This document shows positions 1-7,881 of a stretch of 20,669 bases of DNA, piece after piece (within the stretch, counting starts at the first letter, position 1; every line of letters starts with the position of its first letter). Location: positions 1 through 20,669 of the forward strand of contig CAKZMN010000053.1 of the NCBI GenBank assembly GCA_937128575.1, given 5' to 3'. The notes beneath the pieces were generated by a model. It saw only the letters and a program-made list of their open reading frames with translations, did no database searches and was not told the DNA's origin. Made by a program: the position numbers and the translations under genes. This DNA comes from an uncultured Alphaproteobacteria bacterium. GTDB lineage: Bacteria > Pseudomonadota > Alphaproteobacteria > Micavibrionales > Micavibrionaceae.

Positions 1-563
1 AAGCTTTGCTAAGAAAGTCAAAAATTTCTATGTCATCTGGAAGAGTGAAGTCTTCTTTCAAGAGTCCATTTATTTCAAAGCAGTGTTTAACAAATGTGGG
101 GATGTCAGTCTCTTTAAAGCTATATGTCCGATCAATAAACCTGGAGAGGTATCTACGCCCGTCGAAGCTTGGGCCATAGAGTCCACTGACTGCGTGAGCT
201 AGTTGTTCGGTATCCGTGGCAAGGACGAAAACCAAGTTTTCTACATCGAACAAGTGTTTTACTTCTTCAAGCAATTCCACTGCATAGCTTGGCCGGCATC
301 GATCTAGTTCGTCGATTAGTACAAAGACCGGCATCTCCGTAGCGCTAAGACCGTTTAGCTTCTCTATTAAGCCCTCCAAATTTTTTCTAAACGAGGCTCG
401 GGCGGTTTTTGAAGTCTTGAACCCTGCTAGTATAGCTTCACCAGCAACATCTATGGACGAATTCGTAGCGTCTAAGATTGCTTCGCTATTTACGTCACTT
501 AAATTTTGATCAGATTCGCCCGCTACAAGTTCGGCAAAAGCTTCAACTGCTTCTTGTTTTCTG
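1..563 (-). pseudogene. KAP-family P-loop NTPase, fragment lacking its N-terminus; continues beyond the left edge
   Basis: The minus strand is open from 631 to the window edge, and from about 563 down it encodes a recognisable KAP NTPase. A Walker B strand with its acidic pair (PVFVLIDELDRCRP, about 337-296) is followed by VELLEEVKHLF, the strand FVLATDTEQLAHAV and the motif GRRYLSRFIDRTY. All are typical of the middle and later part of a KAP domain. KAP NTPases usually carry a Walker A P-loop well before this. None is present here, because upstream of about 563 the DNA is purM. There is no credible start codon near the junction; the first in-frame ATG is at 334, already at the Walker B strand. 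I therefore call it a 5'-truncated fragment. Known members are large ATPases, often membrane-anchored, some of them phage-exclusion proteins such as PifA of plasmid F. The function of this one cannot be stated. Its 3' end is outside the window. Confidence 0.75.
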
Positions 564-692
564 CCCAAAGCCGCCAATGCCAGACATAACGCCGGATCGT
601 GTGGTTTTCTTAATATGGGGCTTGATGCGTTCTACCAACTCGGCGGCCGCATCAATATCAACACCAGCATTTTTGTACGCGCTATTTTTCAT
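543..692 (-). pseudogene. purM: 5' remnant of purM (phosphoribosylformylglycinamidine cyclo-ligase, AIR synthetase)
   Basis: This 49-codon minus-strand ORF opens with the characteristic PurM N-terminus: [20 protein letters not shown], then [17 protein letters not shown]. The match ends abruptly at GGFG (base ~564), where the family continues with ALFDL. It is followed by six unrelated residues and a TGA at 543-545. A complete PurM has about 340-350 residues and performs the fifth step of purine synthesis (FGAM to AIR, using ATP), so this piece cannot function. It is divergent from the DUF2066 gene, which as far as I recall is the usual place for purM in related genomes, so I infer that this is the original purM locus. 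The break fuses it out of frame to a KAP NTPase fragment. A genuine deletion, an insertion or an assembly or clone chimera could all explain it. Confidence 0.8.
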
Positions 693-782
693 TTTATATC
701 TTCATGTTTTGCATCTTTGATAAGAGATGTTTATAACAATTTTATTGCAATAAACAACCTCTTAACAAACTTGGGTGATCAC
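693..782. promoter_or_regulatory. Divergent leader between the purM remnant and the DUF2066 gene
   Basis: This is a 90-base AT-rich gap between two divergent starts, so it should hold promoters for both sides. On the plus strand TTGATA (717-722) and TTTATT (741-746) are 18 bases apart, a weak match to a sigma-70 promoter. The DUF2066 start at 783 is preceded by GGGTGA, a partial ribosome-binding site. I see no strong operator. Confidence 0.3.
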
Positions 783-2009
783 ATGGTCATACTCTATAAG
801 CCTTTTGCTATAGCGCGTACAGTATTTTACGCAGCAATACTCAGTTTTTTTCTCTTATCTGGCCCCGCATTTGCACAAAATGAGTTATATACAGTTGAGG
901 GCGTAGAGGTTGACGCAACGGCGTCCAACGCCTTGGAGGCTAAAGACAAGGCATTTGGCGAAGCGCAGATTAAAGCCTATGAAATACTGTCTCAGCGCAT
1001 GGTTGATGAAACCGATGTTAAAGCTGTTGCAACGCCTGATTTGTCAGTTATATCAAGTATGATTAATGACTTTGAGGTAACCAAAGAAGAGCTATCCAGC
1101 GTTCAGTATCTTGGCACCTATACATTTCGGTTTAATGAACGCGCCGTTGGCCGTCACTTTTCGGTGCAGGGCGTGCAATATACCGATGTCGGCAGCAAGC
1201 CGGTTCTAATGCTCCCGTTTTATCAAACAGGAGAGCGCTCGGTTCTATGGTCGCATGGTAATAAATGGATGCAAGCCTGGAATAGAGCGCAGAACTTGCG
1301 CGGCGCCGTGCCCGTTGTCCTGCCGCTGGGTGATTTGGATGACGTAAGTGATATTGGTGATGATGAAGCGCTGAGCTATAGAGCGGGCGGGTTATCTAAA
1401 ATATTAGATCGCTATCAAGCAACAGAAGCCGTAATCGCGATTGCTGTACCTGATCAAAGAATGGTGTCTTCTTTAAATGCTGGTGGGCAAGGCCTAGCGG
1501 GATCAATCAGTGTTCATCTATACCGCACGGACCGTAGCCGTCCTGAATACGTGAAAGAAATCACGGTGACGGCCAAGCTTTCACAAACGATCAATAGCTT
1601 GTTAGAAGAAGCAGTAAATAAAGTGAATGCAGAGCTGCAACGTGACTGGAAAGTCAAAACCATGGTGCGCCCGAATCAGCAAAATCGCATGCAAGTTAAG
1701 GTATCGTTTGCGACAATGGATGAATGGATCAGAACGCAGCGTGCGCTCAAGCGTGTGTCCGGCGTAAATGAAGTGCTGTTGAAATCATTGTCCTCTAAAA
1801 CGGCGCTGGTTGATATTATCTTTGAAGGCACTGAGCAGCGTCTTCGCTTAGCGCTAGAGCAATCAAATATGACACTGGCCGTGCCGCGCGTAGATGTGTC
1901 TAGCATGAGATATAATCCGGGCCGCCGCATCCAGCCAATGGTGCACGAGCTATACCTCAACAGTAACCGCCCTGCGCCTGTTGCGCCCGGTTACTCTCAA
2001 AGATTTTAA
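783..2009 (+). CDS. Exported DUF2066 domain protein
   Basis: The 408-residue product starts with a clear signal peptide: a basic N-terminus, a hydrophobic core and a GPAFA/QN cleavage site after about residue 31. The mature part begins LYTVEGVEVDATASNALEAK and continues AFGEAQIKAYEILSQRM, the hallmark opening of DUF2066 proteins. The reading frame is open back to 615, but the ATG at 783 places the signal peptide at the true N-terminus, so I chose it. The biochemical function of DUF2066 is unknown to me; export suggests a periplasmic or envelope role. The stop codon at 2007-2009 overlaps the ribosome-binding site of the downstream permease gene, so the two are probably cotranscribed and translated one after the other. 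The set DUF2066 - AI-2E permease - hdaA beside purM is a recurrent alphaproteobacterial arrangement. Confidence 0.85.
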   Translation: MVILYKPFAIARTVFYAAILSFFLLSGPAFAQNELYTVEGVEVDATASNALEAKDKAFGEAQIKAYEILSQRMVDETDVKAVATPDLSVISSMINDFEVTKEELSSVQYLGTYTFRFNERAVGRHFSVQGVQYTDVGSKPVLMLPFYQTGERSVLWSHGNKWMQAWNRAQNLRGAVPVVLPLGDLDDVSDIGDDEALSYRAGGLSKILDRYQATEAVIAIAVPDQRMVSSLNAGGQGLAGSISVHLYRTDRSRPEYVKEITVTAKLSQTINSLLEEAVNKVNAELQRDWKVKTMVRPNQQNRMQVKVSFATMDEWIRTQRALKRVSGVNEVLLKSLSSKTALVDIIFEGTEQRLRLALEQSNMTLAVPRVDVSSMRYNPGRRIQPMVHELYLNSNRPAPVAPGYSQRF

Positions 2010-2025
2010 GGAGAAGGATTCGAAG

Positions 2026-3120
2026 ATGGACACGCAAAAACATGTAGTATTTTGGGCCGCAGCTTTTGCGTTTTTTATCACGCTAGTTTTTCTGTTTAAA
2101 GCGGTTCTGATGCCATTTGTCTTGGGATTCGCGATTGCATACCTACTGAATCCACTGATCAATAAACTAGGAAAGTGCGGCCTATCCAGAGGCCCCGCAG
2201 CGCTTGTGATACTCTCTATATTTTTTATTACTTTATTTGGGTTTTTAGCTGCAGTTCTGCCTTTGGCCTATGACCAGCTCGTACAACTTTCCGAAGATCT
2301 GCCAGGTTATATCGACAATATATGGTCATGGATGAAACCCCTAACCGTTAGGCTGCAAGAGATCACGGGACAAACAGGTGACACAGACATTCAGTCATTA
2401 TTCCGCGATCATTTAAGCTCCGCAGTGGATGTAAGCCGCGAGGTCGTCAAAAAAATATTGGCAGGTGGTCAGTTCTTCATGGGCATTCTGTCTGTTGCGA
2501 TCTTCACACCTATCGTTGCGTATTTTGTAATGAAGGATTGGAATAACATATCAAACTGGATGGTGAATTTAATGCCGCGCGATCACAAAAACACAATCAT
2601 GGGTTTGCTGGAGCAAATTGACGCAAAATTGTCCGGTTTTATCCGCGGGCAAATCAGTGTCGCATTTATTCTTGGCATAACCTATGCCATCGCATTGTCT
2701 CTTGCTGGGCTTAAGTATGGTTTCTTGATTGGTCTGCTCTCTGGCCTTCTATCGGTTATCCCTATGGTGGGCTCGGCGGTTGGTTTAATTGTTGCTGTAT
2801 TGGTTGCATGGTTCCAAAGCGCGGACTGGATGTATGTGCTTATTATTGCCGCTATTTTCTTGGTTGGACAATTCATTGAAGGAAACTTCTTAACGCCCAA
2901 AATGATGGGTAAGAACGTTGGTCTTCATCCGCTTTGGATATTCTTTGCACTGCTCGCGGGCGGCGCATTATTTGGCGTGCTGGGTATGTTCTTGGCTGTG
3001 CCTGTTGCTGCGGTGGCCGGTGTTTTATTGGCCTTTGCAATCGGCCGTTATAAAACCAGTAGCTTCTACAAAAAGACACCGGCGAAGAAGCCTAGAAAAG
3101 GCAATAAGAATGCGACCTAA
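2026..3120 (+). CDS. AI-2E family transporter (PerM/YdgG-like membrane protein)
   Basis: The 364-residue polytopic membrane protein has the AI-2E (formerly UPF0118) pattern. Two to three hydrophobic segments lie at the N-terminus (about residues 8-80), followed by a soluble amphipathic stretch (about 80-150) and a C-terminal membrane block. That block carries the family signature EGNFLTPKMMGKNVGLHP followed by a glycine-rich LLAGGALFGVLGMFLAVP helix. Members have been linked to autoinducer-2 export, Na+/H+ antiport and envelope functions, so the substrate cannot be named. The frame extends upstream to a TTG at 1981, but AAGGA at 2014-2018, seven bases before the ATG at 2026, sets the start. 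The C-terminus is a lysine-rich cytoplasmic tail. The last 11 bases overlap the start of hdaA, so the two are translationally coupled. Confidence 0.9.
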   Translation: MDTQKHVVFWAAAFAFFITLVFLFKAVLMPFVLGFAIAYLLNPLINKLGKCGLSRGPAALVILSIFFITLFGFLAAVLPLAYDQLVQLSEDLPGYIDNIWSWMKPLTVRLQEITGQTGDTDIQSLFRDHLSSAVDVSREVVKKILAGGQFFMGILSVAIFTPIVAYFVMKDWNNISNWMVNLMPRDHKNTIMGLLEQIDAKLSGFIRGQISVAFILGITYAIALSLAGLKYGFLIGLLSGLLSVIPMVGSAVGLIVAVLVAWFQSADWMYVLIIAAIFLVGQFIEGNFLTPKMMGKNVGLHPLWIFFALLAGGALFGVLGMFLAVPVAAVAGVLLAFAIGRYKTSSFYKKTPAKKPRKGNKNAT

Positions 3121-3814
3121 GATTCAATCTGAAGCGCAGCAAATCCCCCTTGATTTCAAGGGGCGCACCGCGCTAGGGCGTGAAGATTTCTTAATCGGTC
3201 CCGGGAATCAAGATGCTGTAAATTGGATAGACCTCTGGCCGGATTGGCCTGCCCCTGTTTTGGTAATCAACGGCCCAGCCGCCAGTGGCAAATCTCATTT
3301 GGCTGCGGTGTGGCGTGATCTAACGGGCGCGGAAATGATCAAGCCGGAAATGCTTTTGTCACAAACGGCAGATGAACTTGCGCAGGTCGGTGAATATCTT
3401 GTCCTCGATGGCATTGATCCATGGCTAGGGGAGCGCGAAGCAGAAACAACACTTTTTCACCTATATAATATTTTCAAGGAGGAACAGCGCACCTTTTTGA
3501 TTACGACGCGCATGGCGCCCTCGCATGCAGACTTTGCTATTGCTGATTTAGCTTCACGTTTTCGCGCCGCGCCCTTGGCGACCATTCATGCGCCCGATGA
3601 TATGCTTTTAGGCTCAGTTTTGATCAAGCTATTCAGCGACCGCCAGATGGCTGTTGGTAATGATGTTATTAAATATATTCTGCCGCGCATGGAGCGATCC
3701 TTCACAGCGGCGCGGGATATAGTTGAGCAGGCGGATAAGCTGGCCCTGTCGCGAAAGCGCGGAATATCTGTGCCGTTAATGCGTGAGGTTTTAACAGCCC
3801 TGCAAGACGATTAA
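3110..3814 (+). CDS. hdaA: HdaA, DnaA-related AAA+ regulator of replication initiation
   Basis: The 234-residue protein is a short DnaA-like ATPase without the DNA-binding domain. QIPLDF (residues 11-16) fits a QxxLxF sliding-clamp-binding motif at the N-terminus. Walker A is GPAASGKS (55-62) and the Walker B strand is YLVLDGID (about 96-103). The C-terminal lid has RMERSFTAARDIVEQADKLA, as in Hda proteins. In Alphaproteobacteria HdaA with the DNA-loaded clamp stimulates ATP hydrolysis by DnaA, which blocks re-initiation. The second Walker B acidic residue, often D or E, is G here; Hda proteins vary at this position. The frame is open back to 2918, but the ATG at 3110 gives the family-length protein and overlaps the permease stop. 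Its 3' end overlaps the convergent phosphatase gene by 4 bases. Confidence 0.88.
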   Translation: MRPKIQSEAQQIPLDFKGRTALGREDFLIGPGNQDAVNWIDLWPDWPAPVLVINGPAASGKSHLAAVWRDLTGAEMIKPEMLLSQTADELAQVGEYLVLDGIDPWLGEREAETTLFHLYNIFKEEQRTFLITTRMAPSHADFAIADLASRFRAAPLATIHAPDDMLLGSVLIKLFSDRQMAVGNDVIKYILPRMERSFTAARDIVEQADKLALSRKRGISVPLMREVLTALQDD

Positions 3815-4317
3815 GATAACCTTTGCGGTTCAATCAGATCGATTAGCTCATTATCACCAGGCTGAATAGCGCTCCATTTATCTGCGCCAAGATTTAGAAC
3901 GCTTAGTGTCGCTGGGCGGTATCCGCCGCTCATTAGGCGCGTCAGTGAATCATTGTCACCTTCCGCCGCGAGCATCGCCGCCAACTGATATATGCCTGGA
4001 TTATGCGCAATAACCATCAATGTCTGAACATCGTCATTTGTCTCTTGAATGAAATTAAGCAAATCACCGCAAGGGCTGTTATATAATGGTTCTGGCTTTT
4101 GCGTTTTTACGCCCTCCAAAAATAACTGCTCTAATGTTTGCTGCGTTCGCTTGGCGGGAGAGCAAAAAATATAGTCTGGCGTGTAGTTCTGTTTTTTGAT
4201 CAAAAGCCCCAGCGCCGCCGCATCATTCGCGCCATCATCAGTTAGGCTGCGCTCTCTATCTGGGCCTGAGTCAAAACCGCGCGCTTCTGCATGACGAAGT
4301 AGTAAAAGTCGTTTCAT
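3811..4317 (-). CDS. SixA-type histidine phosphatase (PGAM superfamily)
   Basis: The 168-residue protein opens with the phosphoglycerate-mutase-like signature LLLLRHAEA, giving the catalytic pair R8 and H9. It has the second arginine in CSPAKRTQQT (R57) and the second histidine in VIAHNPGIYQL (H105). The length and the lack of a long insert fit the SixA family, small protein-histidine phosphatases best known for acting on ArcB in Escherichia coli; the partner here is unknown. It lies 15 bases downstream of rnd on the same strand and probably shares its transcript. AAGGA precedes the ATG by about 12 bases. Its stop overlaps the convergent hdaA stop, which leaves no room for a separate terminator. 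Confidence 0.85.
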   Translation of the reverse strand: MKRLLLLRHAEARGFDSGPDRERSLTDDGANDAAALGLLIKKQNYTPDYIFCSPAKRTQQTLEQLFLEGVKTQKPEPLYNSPCGDLLNFIQETNDDVQTLMVIAHNPGIYQLAAMLAAEGDNDSLTRLMSGGYRPATLSVLNLGADKWSAIQPGDNELIDLIEPQRLS

Positions 4318-4332
4318 ATTACTGGGCGTTCC

Positions 4333-5505
4333 TTACTTAAAACCTTCTGAGCCTTCAGATACTTTGAACAGCTTGATTTCATTGTCTTTAAGACCGATCG
4401 CCAAAGTGCCTTTTTTAAGCTCCTGCGCGTACTGCCCAAAAACTTCATAGCGCCAACCCTTCATAATGTTGATGTCCGGCGCATCTTCAATCGCCAGTGT
4501 TTCAATATCATCCTTGCCTGCAACCAATTTGGTTGCAACGTCATTATCCGCGCATTGCACTTTCAATAGCAATTTAAGCATATCAATCGTTGAAGAAATA
4601 TTGGGGGGGAGCTGCTTCTTTTTTACAACTTTAGGCCAAGTCGATTTATCAGATTTTTCGGCTTGTCTGATAATCTTCAAAAGCATATCGCCTGTGTTGC
4701 CATTGGCTAAATCTTTGGACACATTTCTGATCTTCGATAAATGCTTGGCATCCTTTGGAGCCTGTGAGGCCATGTCTGCCAGCGCATCATCGCGTAAAAC
4801 CCAAGGGCGAGGGATGTCTTTATCCTGCGCTCGTTTTTCACGCCACGCGGCTAAATCGCGGAGAATGGCAAGTGTCTTCGGTTTAGGGGAGCGTATCTTT
4901 ATGCGCTTATAGGCATCTTCTGGCAGGTTTTCGTATGTAGCTGGATCATTGAGTATTTCTTTTTCCTGAAACACCCAAGAGGTGCGCCCGCGCTTTTCAA
5001 GCTCTTGTGATAAATGATGATAAATATCAACCAAATGAGTAACATCGCCCAAGGCGTAATTAAGCTGTTTTTCAGATAGTGGGCGGTTGGACCAATCTGT
5101 AAATTGTGAGCTTTTATCGATTTGCGGGTTAAGGATGTTTTTCACAAGGCCTTCATAACCAACAGAGTCGCCATAGCCACAAACCATAGCGGCAATTTGC
5201 GTATCAAAGAGCGGCGTTACGACTTTGCCCATAAGGCGATAAAAAATCTCCATATCCTGACGCCCGGCATGAAAAATTTTCAAAACTTTTTCATTAAGCA
5301 GCAAATCAAATAAGGGCTCTAGATCTAGTTGCCCCTCAATTGGGTCAATGGCCTTGGCATCTTTATCAGGGCCACTAAGCTGGATCAGGCAAAGCTTAGG
5401 ATAATAGGTCTTTTCACGCAGGAACTCAGTGTCAATTGTGACAAAAGGTTCGTGCGATAATTTTTTGCAAAAATGAAGGAGTTCGTCTTGGTTTTTTATA
5501 ATCAT
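4333..5505 (-). CDS. rnd: Ribonuclease D
   Basis: The 390-residue protein carries the three DEDDy exonuclease motifs in order: VTIDTEF with D25 and E27, FHAGRQDMEIF with D84, and NYALGDVTHL with Y150 and D154. These bind the two metals for 3'-to-5' hydrolysis. An HRDC-like helical region follows (ILRDLAAWREKRAQ, then PRPWVLRDDALADMA), as in RNase D, which trims tRNA and other small RNA 3' ends. The length is close to the E. coli enzyme. The start ATG (5503-5505) has no visible Shine-Dalgarno sequence and sits in one arm of a 9-base inverted repeat. It is divergent from aspS, a pairing that I believe is common in Alphaproteobacteria, and it leads the sixA-like gene. Confidence 0.92.
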   Translation of the reverse strand: MIIKNQDELLHFCKKLSHEPFVTIDTEFLREKTYYPKLCLIQLSGPDKDAKAIDPIEGQLDLEPLFDLLLNEKVLKIFHAGRQDMEIFYRLMGKVVTPLFDTQIAAMVCGYGDSVGYEGLVKNILNPQIDKSSQFTDWSNRPLSEKQLNYALGDVTHLVDIYHHLSQELEKRGRTSWVFQEKEILNDPATYENLPEDAYKRIKIRSPKPKTLAILRDLAAWREKRAQDKDIPRPWVLRDDALADMASQAPKDAKHLSKIRNVSKDLANGNTGDMLLKIIRQAEKSDKSTWPKVVKKKQLPPNISSTIDMLKLLLKVQCADNDVATKLVAGKDDIETLAIEDAPDINIMKGWRYEVFGQYAQELKKGTLAIGLKDNEIKLFKVSEGSEGFK

Positions 5506-5534
5506 TACAGATTTCTACAGTCTCTATCTGTAAT
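5504..5534. repeat. 9-bp inverted repeat over the rnd start codon
   Basis: ATTACAGAT (5504-5512) and ATCTGTAAT (5526-5534) are perfect inverted copies separated by 13 bases. In the rnd mRNA the arms would form a hairpin that includes bases of the start codon. As DNA it would be an operator-like dyad between rnd and aspS. The repeat is certain; its function is not. Confidence 0.5.
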
Positions 5535-5608
5535 AGCCAAGGGGTTAGGACGAAAAAAATGATAATAATTATTTACGAATATAGGATTTCAGGGGTATAA
5601 CTCTCGCC

Positions 5609-7426
5609 ATGCATGACTTTAGAACACATAACTGCGCCCAGCTCCGCAAAGACGATGTTGATCAAACAGTACGTCTATCTGGCTGGATTCATAAAATCCG
5701 CGATCATGGCGGCGTTTTGTTTATTGACCTTCGCGATACATATGGCCTGACCCAGTGTGTCATCGAGGAAGGCTCGCCTTTGATTGAAACGGTTGGGAGC
5801 TGGCGAAACGAGTCGGTGATTACCGTAACGGGCAAGGTAAAGGCGCGTGACGATGCCGCTGTTAATCCCAAGATGGAAACGGGCGAGATTGAGCTTTATA
5901 TCGATGAAGCCGAGCTTCAGGGCGCGGCGGACGTTATTCCGTTCCAAGTCGCGGATGAAGATGGTGCAGGCGAAGAAATTCGCCTTAAATATCGCTATAT
6001 CGATTTGCGTCGCGAAAAAATGCAGAAAAATATTCGCCTGCGTAACAACGTGACGCGCTCCATGCGTGACCGTATGCACAGCCAAGATTTTCAAGAATTC
6101 CAAACACCAATTCTAACTGCAAGCTCTCCCGAGGGCGCGCGCGATTACTTGGTGCCATCACGTTTGCACCCGGGCAAGTTCTACGCGCTGCCGCAGGCGC
6201 CGCAGCAATTTAAACAGCTATTGATGATGTCTGGTTTTGATAAATATTTCCAAATCGCACCATGTTTCCGCGATGAAGACGGCAGAGCAGACCGTTTGGC
6301 TGAGTTCTATCAGCTTGATGTTGAGATGAGCTTCGTAACCCAAGAAGAAGTCCACGCAACAATACAGCCCGTTATCCAAGGTATCTTTGAAGAGTTCGCA
6401 GACTTCACAGGCGACAAGCGCAAAGTCGAGTGGATGCCTAATCTCGCATACAAAGACGCCATGCTGAAATACGGTTCTGATAAGCCCGATCTTCGTAATC
6501 CACTCGAAATTGTTGATGTGACCGATGTGTTCGCGCGCGACGATGTTGAGTTCAAAGCCTTTAAGGGCGTAATTGCTAGTGGCGGCGTTGTGCGCGCTAT
6601 CCGCGCCCCTAATGTAGCTGATCAACCACGTAGCTTCTTTGACAAGCTAAATAGCTGGGCGCAGGGCGAAGGCGCACCAGGACTTGGCTATGTTCTGTTT
6701 AAGGACGGAGAGGGCGCAGGCCCTATTGCTAAATTCATCCCAGCCGCTGCGCAAGGCGCGCTTAAAGAGACGGCTGGCCTTCAAGATGGTGACGCTATTT
6801 TCTTCGTTTGTAACAAAGAAAAAGATGCTGCTAAATTTGCAGGCAAGGCGCGTGATGCCATTTGTGATGCTCTGCCAGAGGGGCACGAAGCGCAGCGCGA
6901 AAGCGGCACGTACAAATTCTGTTGGATCGTTGATTTCCCGATGTATGAATTCGATGAAACAGCGCAGAAAATTGATTTCTCTCACAACCCATTCTCAATG
7001 CCGCAAGGTGGAATGGCGGACTTAGAGAATAAAGATCCTGAAGACATCTACGCATGGCAATATGACTGCGTTTGTAACGGGTTTGAGCTGGCCTCTGGCG
7101 CGATCCGTAACCACAAACCAGAAATCATGGAAAAGGCCTTTGGCCTTGCCGGATATGGCAAGGACGTCTTGGAAGCGGAATTTGGCGGCATGCTAAACGC
7201 TATGCGCTATGGCGCGCCGCCGCATGGTGGTTTGGCCTTCGGCCTAGATCGTATTGTGATGCTTCTGGCCGATGAGCCAAACTTGCGTGAGGTCTATGCC
7301 TTCGTGATGAATGGCCAGTATGAAGACCAAATGATGGCCGCGCCATCTCCGGTTAAGCCTGATCAGCTAAAGGATCTTCATCTAAAACTAAATCTGCCCA
7401 AAGAAAAATCAGAAGCTGCGGCTTAA
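5609..7426 (+). CDS. aspS: Aspartyl-tRNA synthetase (probably the non-discriminating, tRNA-Asp/Asn type)
   Basis: The 605-residue class IIb synthetase is complete. The N-terminal OB-fold anticodon-binding domain covers about residues 1-105 ([20 protein letters not shown]). Motif 1 is around 157-183, motif 2 is [18 protein letters not shown] (220-237), a bacterial GAD-type insert lies in the middle, and motif 3 is [19 protein letters not shown] (535-553). It charges tRNA with aspartate in the cytoplasm. The RDHGG loop has histidine (H33) where strictly discriminating bacterial enzymes such as that of E. coli have leucine. This matches enzymes that also charge tRNA-Asn for the GatCAB amidotransferase. 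AGGGGT at 5591-5596 is a plausible ribosome-binding site. The gene is divergent from rnd. Confidence 0.97.
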   Translation: MHDFRTHNCAQLRKDDVDQTVRLSGWIHKIRDHGGVLFIDLRDTYGLTQCVIEEGSPLIETVGSWRNESVITVTGKVKARDDAAVNPKMETGEIELYIDEAELQGAADVIPFQVADEDGAGEEIRLKYRYIDLRREKMQKNIRLRNNVTRSMRDRMHSQDFQEFQTPILTASSPEGARDYLVPSRLHPGKFYALPQAPQQFKQLLMMSGFDKYFQIAPCFRDEDGRADRLAEFYQLDVEMSFVTQEEVHATIQPVIQGIFEEFADFTGDKRKVEWMPNLAYKDAMLKYGSDKPDLRNPLEIVDVTDVFARDDVEFKAFKGVIASGGVVRAIRAPNVADQPRSFFDKLNSWAQGEGAPGLGYVLFKDGEGAGPIAKFIPAAAQGALKETAGLQDGDAIFFVCNKEKDAAKFAGKARDAICDALPEGHEAQRESGTYKFCWIVDFPMYEFDETAQKIDFSHNPFSMPQGGMADLENKDPEDIYAWQYDCVCNGFELASGAIRNHKPEIMEKAFGLAGYGKDVLEAEFGGMLNAMRYGAPPHGGLAFGLDRIVMLLADEPNLREVYAFVMNGQYEDQMMAAPSPVKPDQLKDLHLKLNLPKEKSEAAA

Positions 7427-7453
7427 ATTTTTTGTGTTTGATTGATGTTTTAG

Positions 7454-7475
7454 CAATCTCGCTGTAGCGTGATTG
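7454..7475. repeat. 22-base near-perfect dyad between aspS and the small membrane gene
   Basis: CAATC-T-CGCT, two bases, AGCG-T-GATTG: nine paired positions with one T/T mismatch. It lies 27 bases after the aspS stop and 34 bases before the next start. No T-run follows, so it is a poor intrinsic terminator; an operator or a processing or stability hairpin is possible. Confidence 0.4.
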
Positions 7476-7509
7476 AGAAGTTTATCTATCAACTCAAATG
7501 AGGCACATC

Positions 7510-7881
7510 ATGAGCGAAGAGCAAAAACCTAGCGCAAAAACCTTTAACAGCAGCACAGATTCTGTTCAGCTCATTTATGTTTTATATCTAGCGGGACTTC
7601 TAACTGCAGGCTTCACCGCCGCCATTGGCCTTGTGTGGGCATATCTGGAGCGCGGCAATGCAAATGAAATGCTAGCGTCGCACTACACGTTCCTGATCCA
7701 TAGCTTCTGGAAAGGGTTTCTTATCCTAATCGGTGGCACAATCATCACGCCGTTTGTTCCAATTATAGGTTTTTTGATTTGGGCGTTTTTATTTGTTTGG
7801 TTGATCGCTCGGATGATTAAAGGACTAAAAGCTGTAAGATCTGATCAGGCAATAGAAAATCCAGCGCGCTGGGGCTTATAA
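7510..7881 (+). CDS. Small integral membrane protein (COG3671/DUF4870-like)
   Basis: The 123-residue protein has a short polar N-terminus and three hydrophobic segments: about residues 19-44 (LIYVLYLAGLLTAGF onward), 63-80 around FWKGFLILIGGTII, and 82-100 (PIIGFLIWAFLFVWLIA). The layout, with a polar SHYTFLIHSFWKG stretch between helices 1 and 2, resembles the COG3671/DUF4870 group of small uncharacterised membrane proteins. I assign it by overall pattern only. An in-frame ATG also exists at 7498, but AGG at 7501-7503, six bases before the ATG at 7510, favours the later start. The last 6 bases overlap the 3' end of the convergent coiled-coil gene. Confidence 0.75.
   Translation: MSEEQKPSAKTFNSSTDSVQLIYVLYLAGLLTAGFTAAIGLVWAYLERGNANEMLASHYTFLIHSFWKGFLILIGGTIITPFVPIIGFLIWAFLFVWLIARMIKGLKAVRSDQAIENPARWGL

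Noticed and set aside
538..543. HindIII site as the exact purM/KAP junction (cloning chimera)
   Set aside because: purM similarity already ends at about 564, and the KAP-frame sequence between 563 and 543 reads as ordinary coding, so the site is not the breakpoint. A chimera of another kind is not excluded.
615..782. N-terminal extension of the DUF2066 gene
   Set aside because: It would bury the signal peptide 56 residues inside the protein and overlaps the purM remnant; the ATG at 783 is better.
1981..2025. TTG start for the AI-2E permease
   Set aside because: A good Shine-Dalgarno sits between this TTG and the ATG at 2026, and the extension overlaps DUF2066 coding sequence.
7413..7432. 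Intrinsic terminator at the aspS stop (AAGC/GCTT then a T-run)
   Set aside because: A 4-bp stem formed partly from the last codons is too weak to support.
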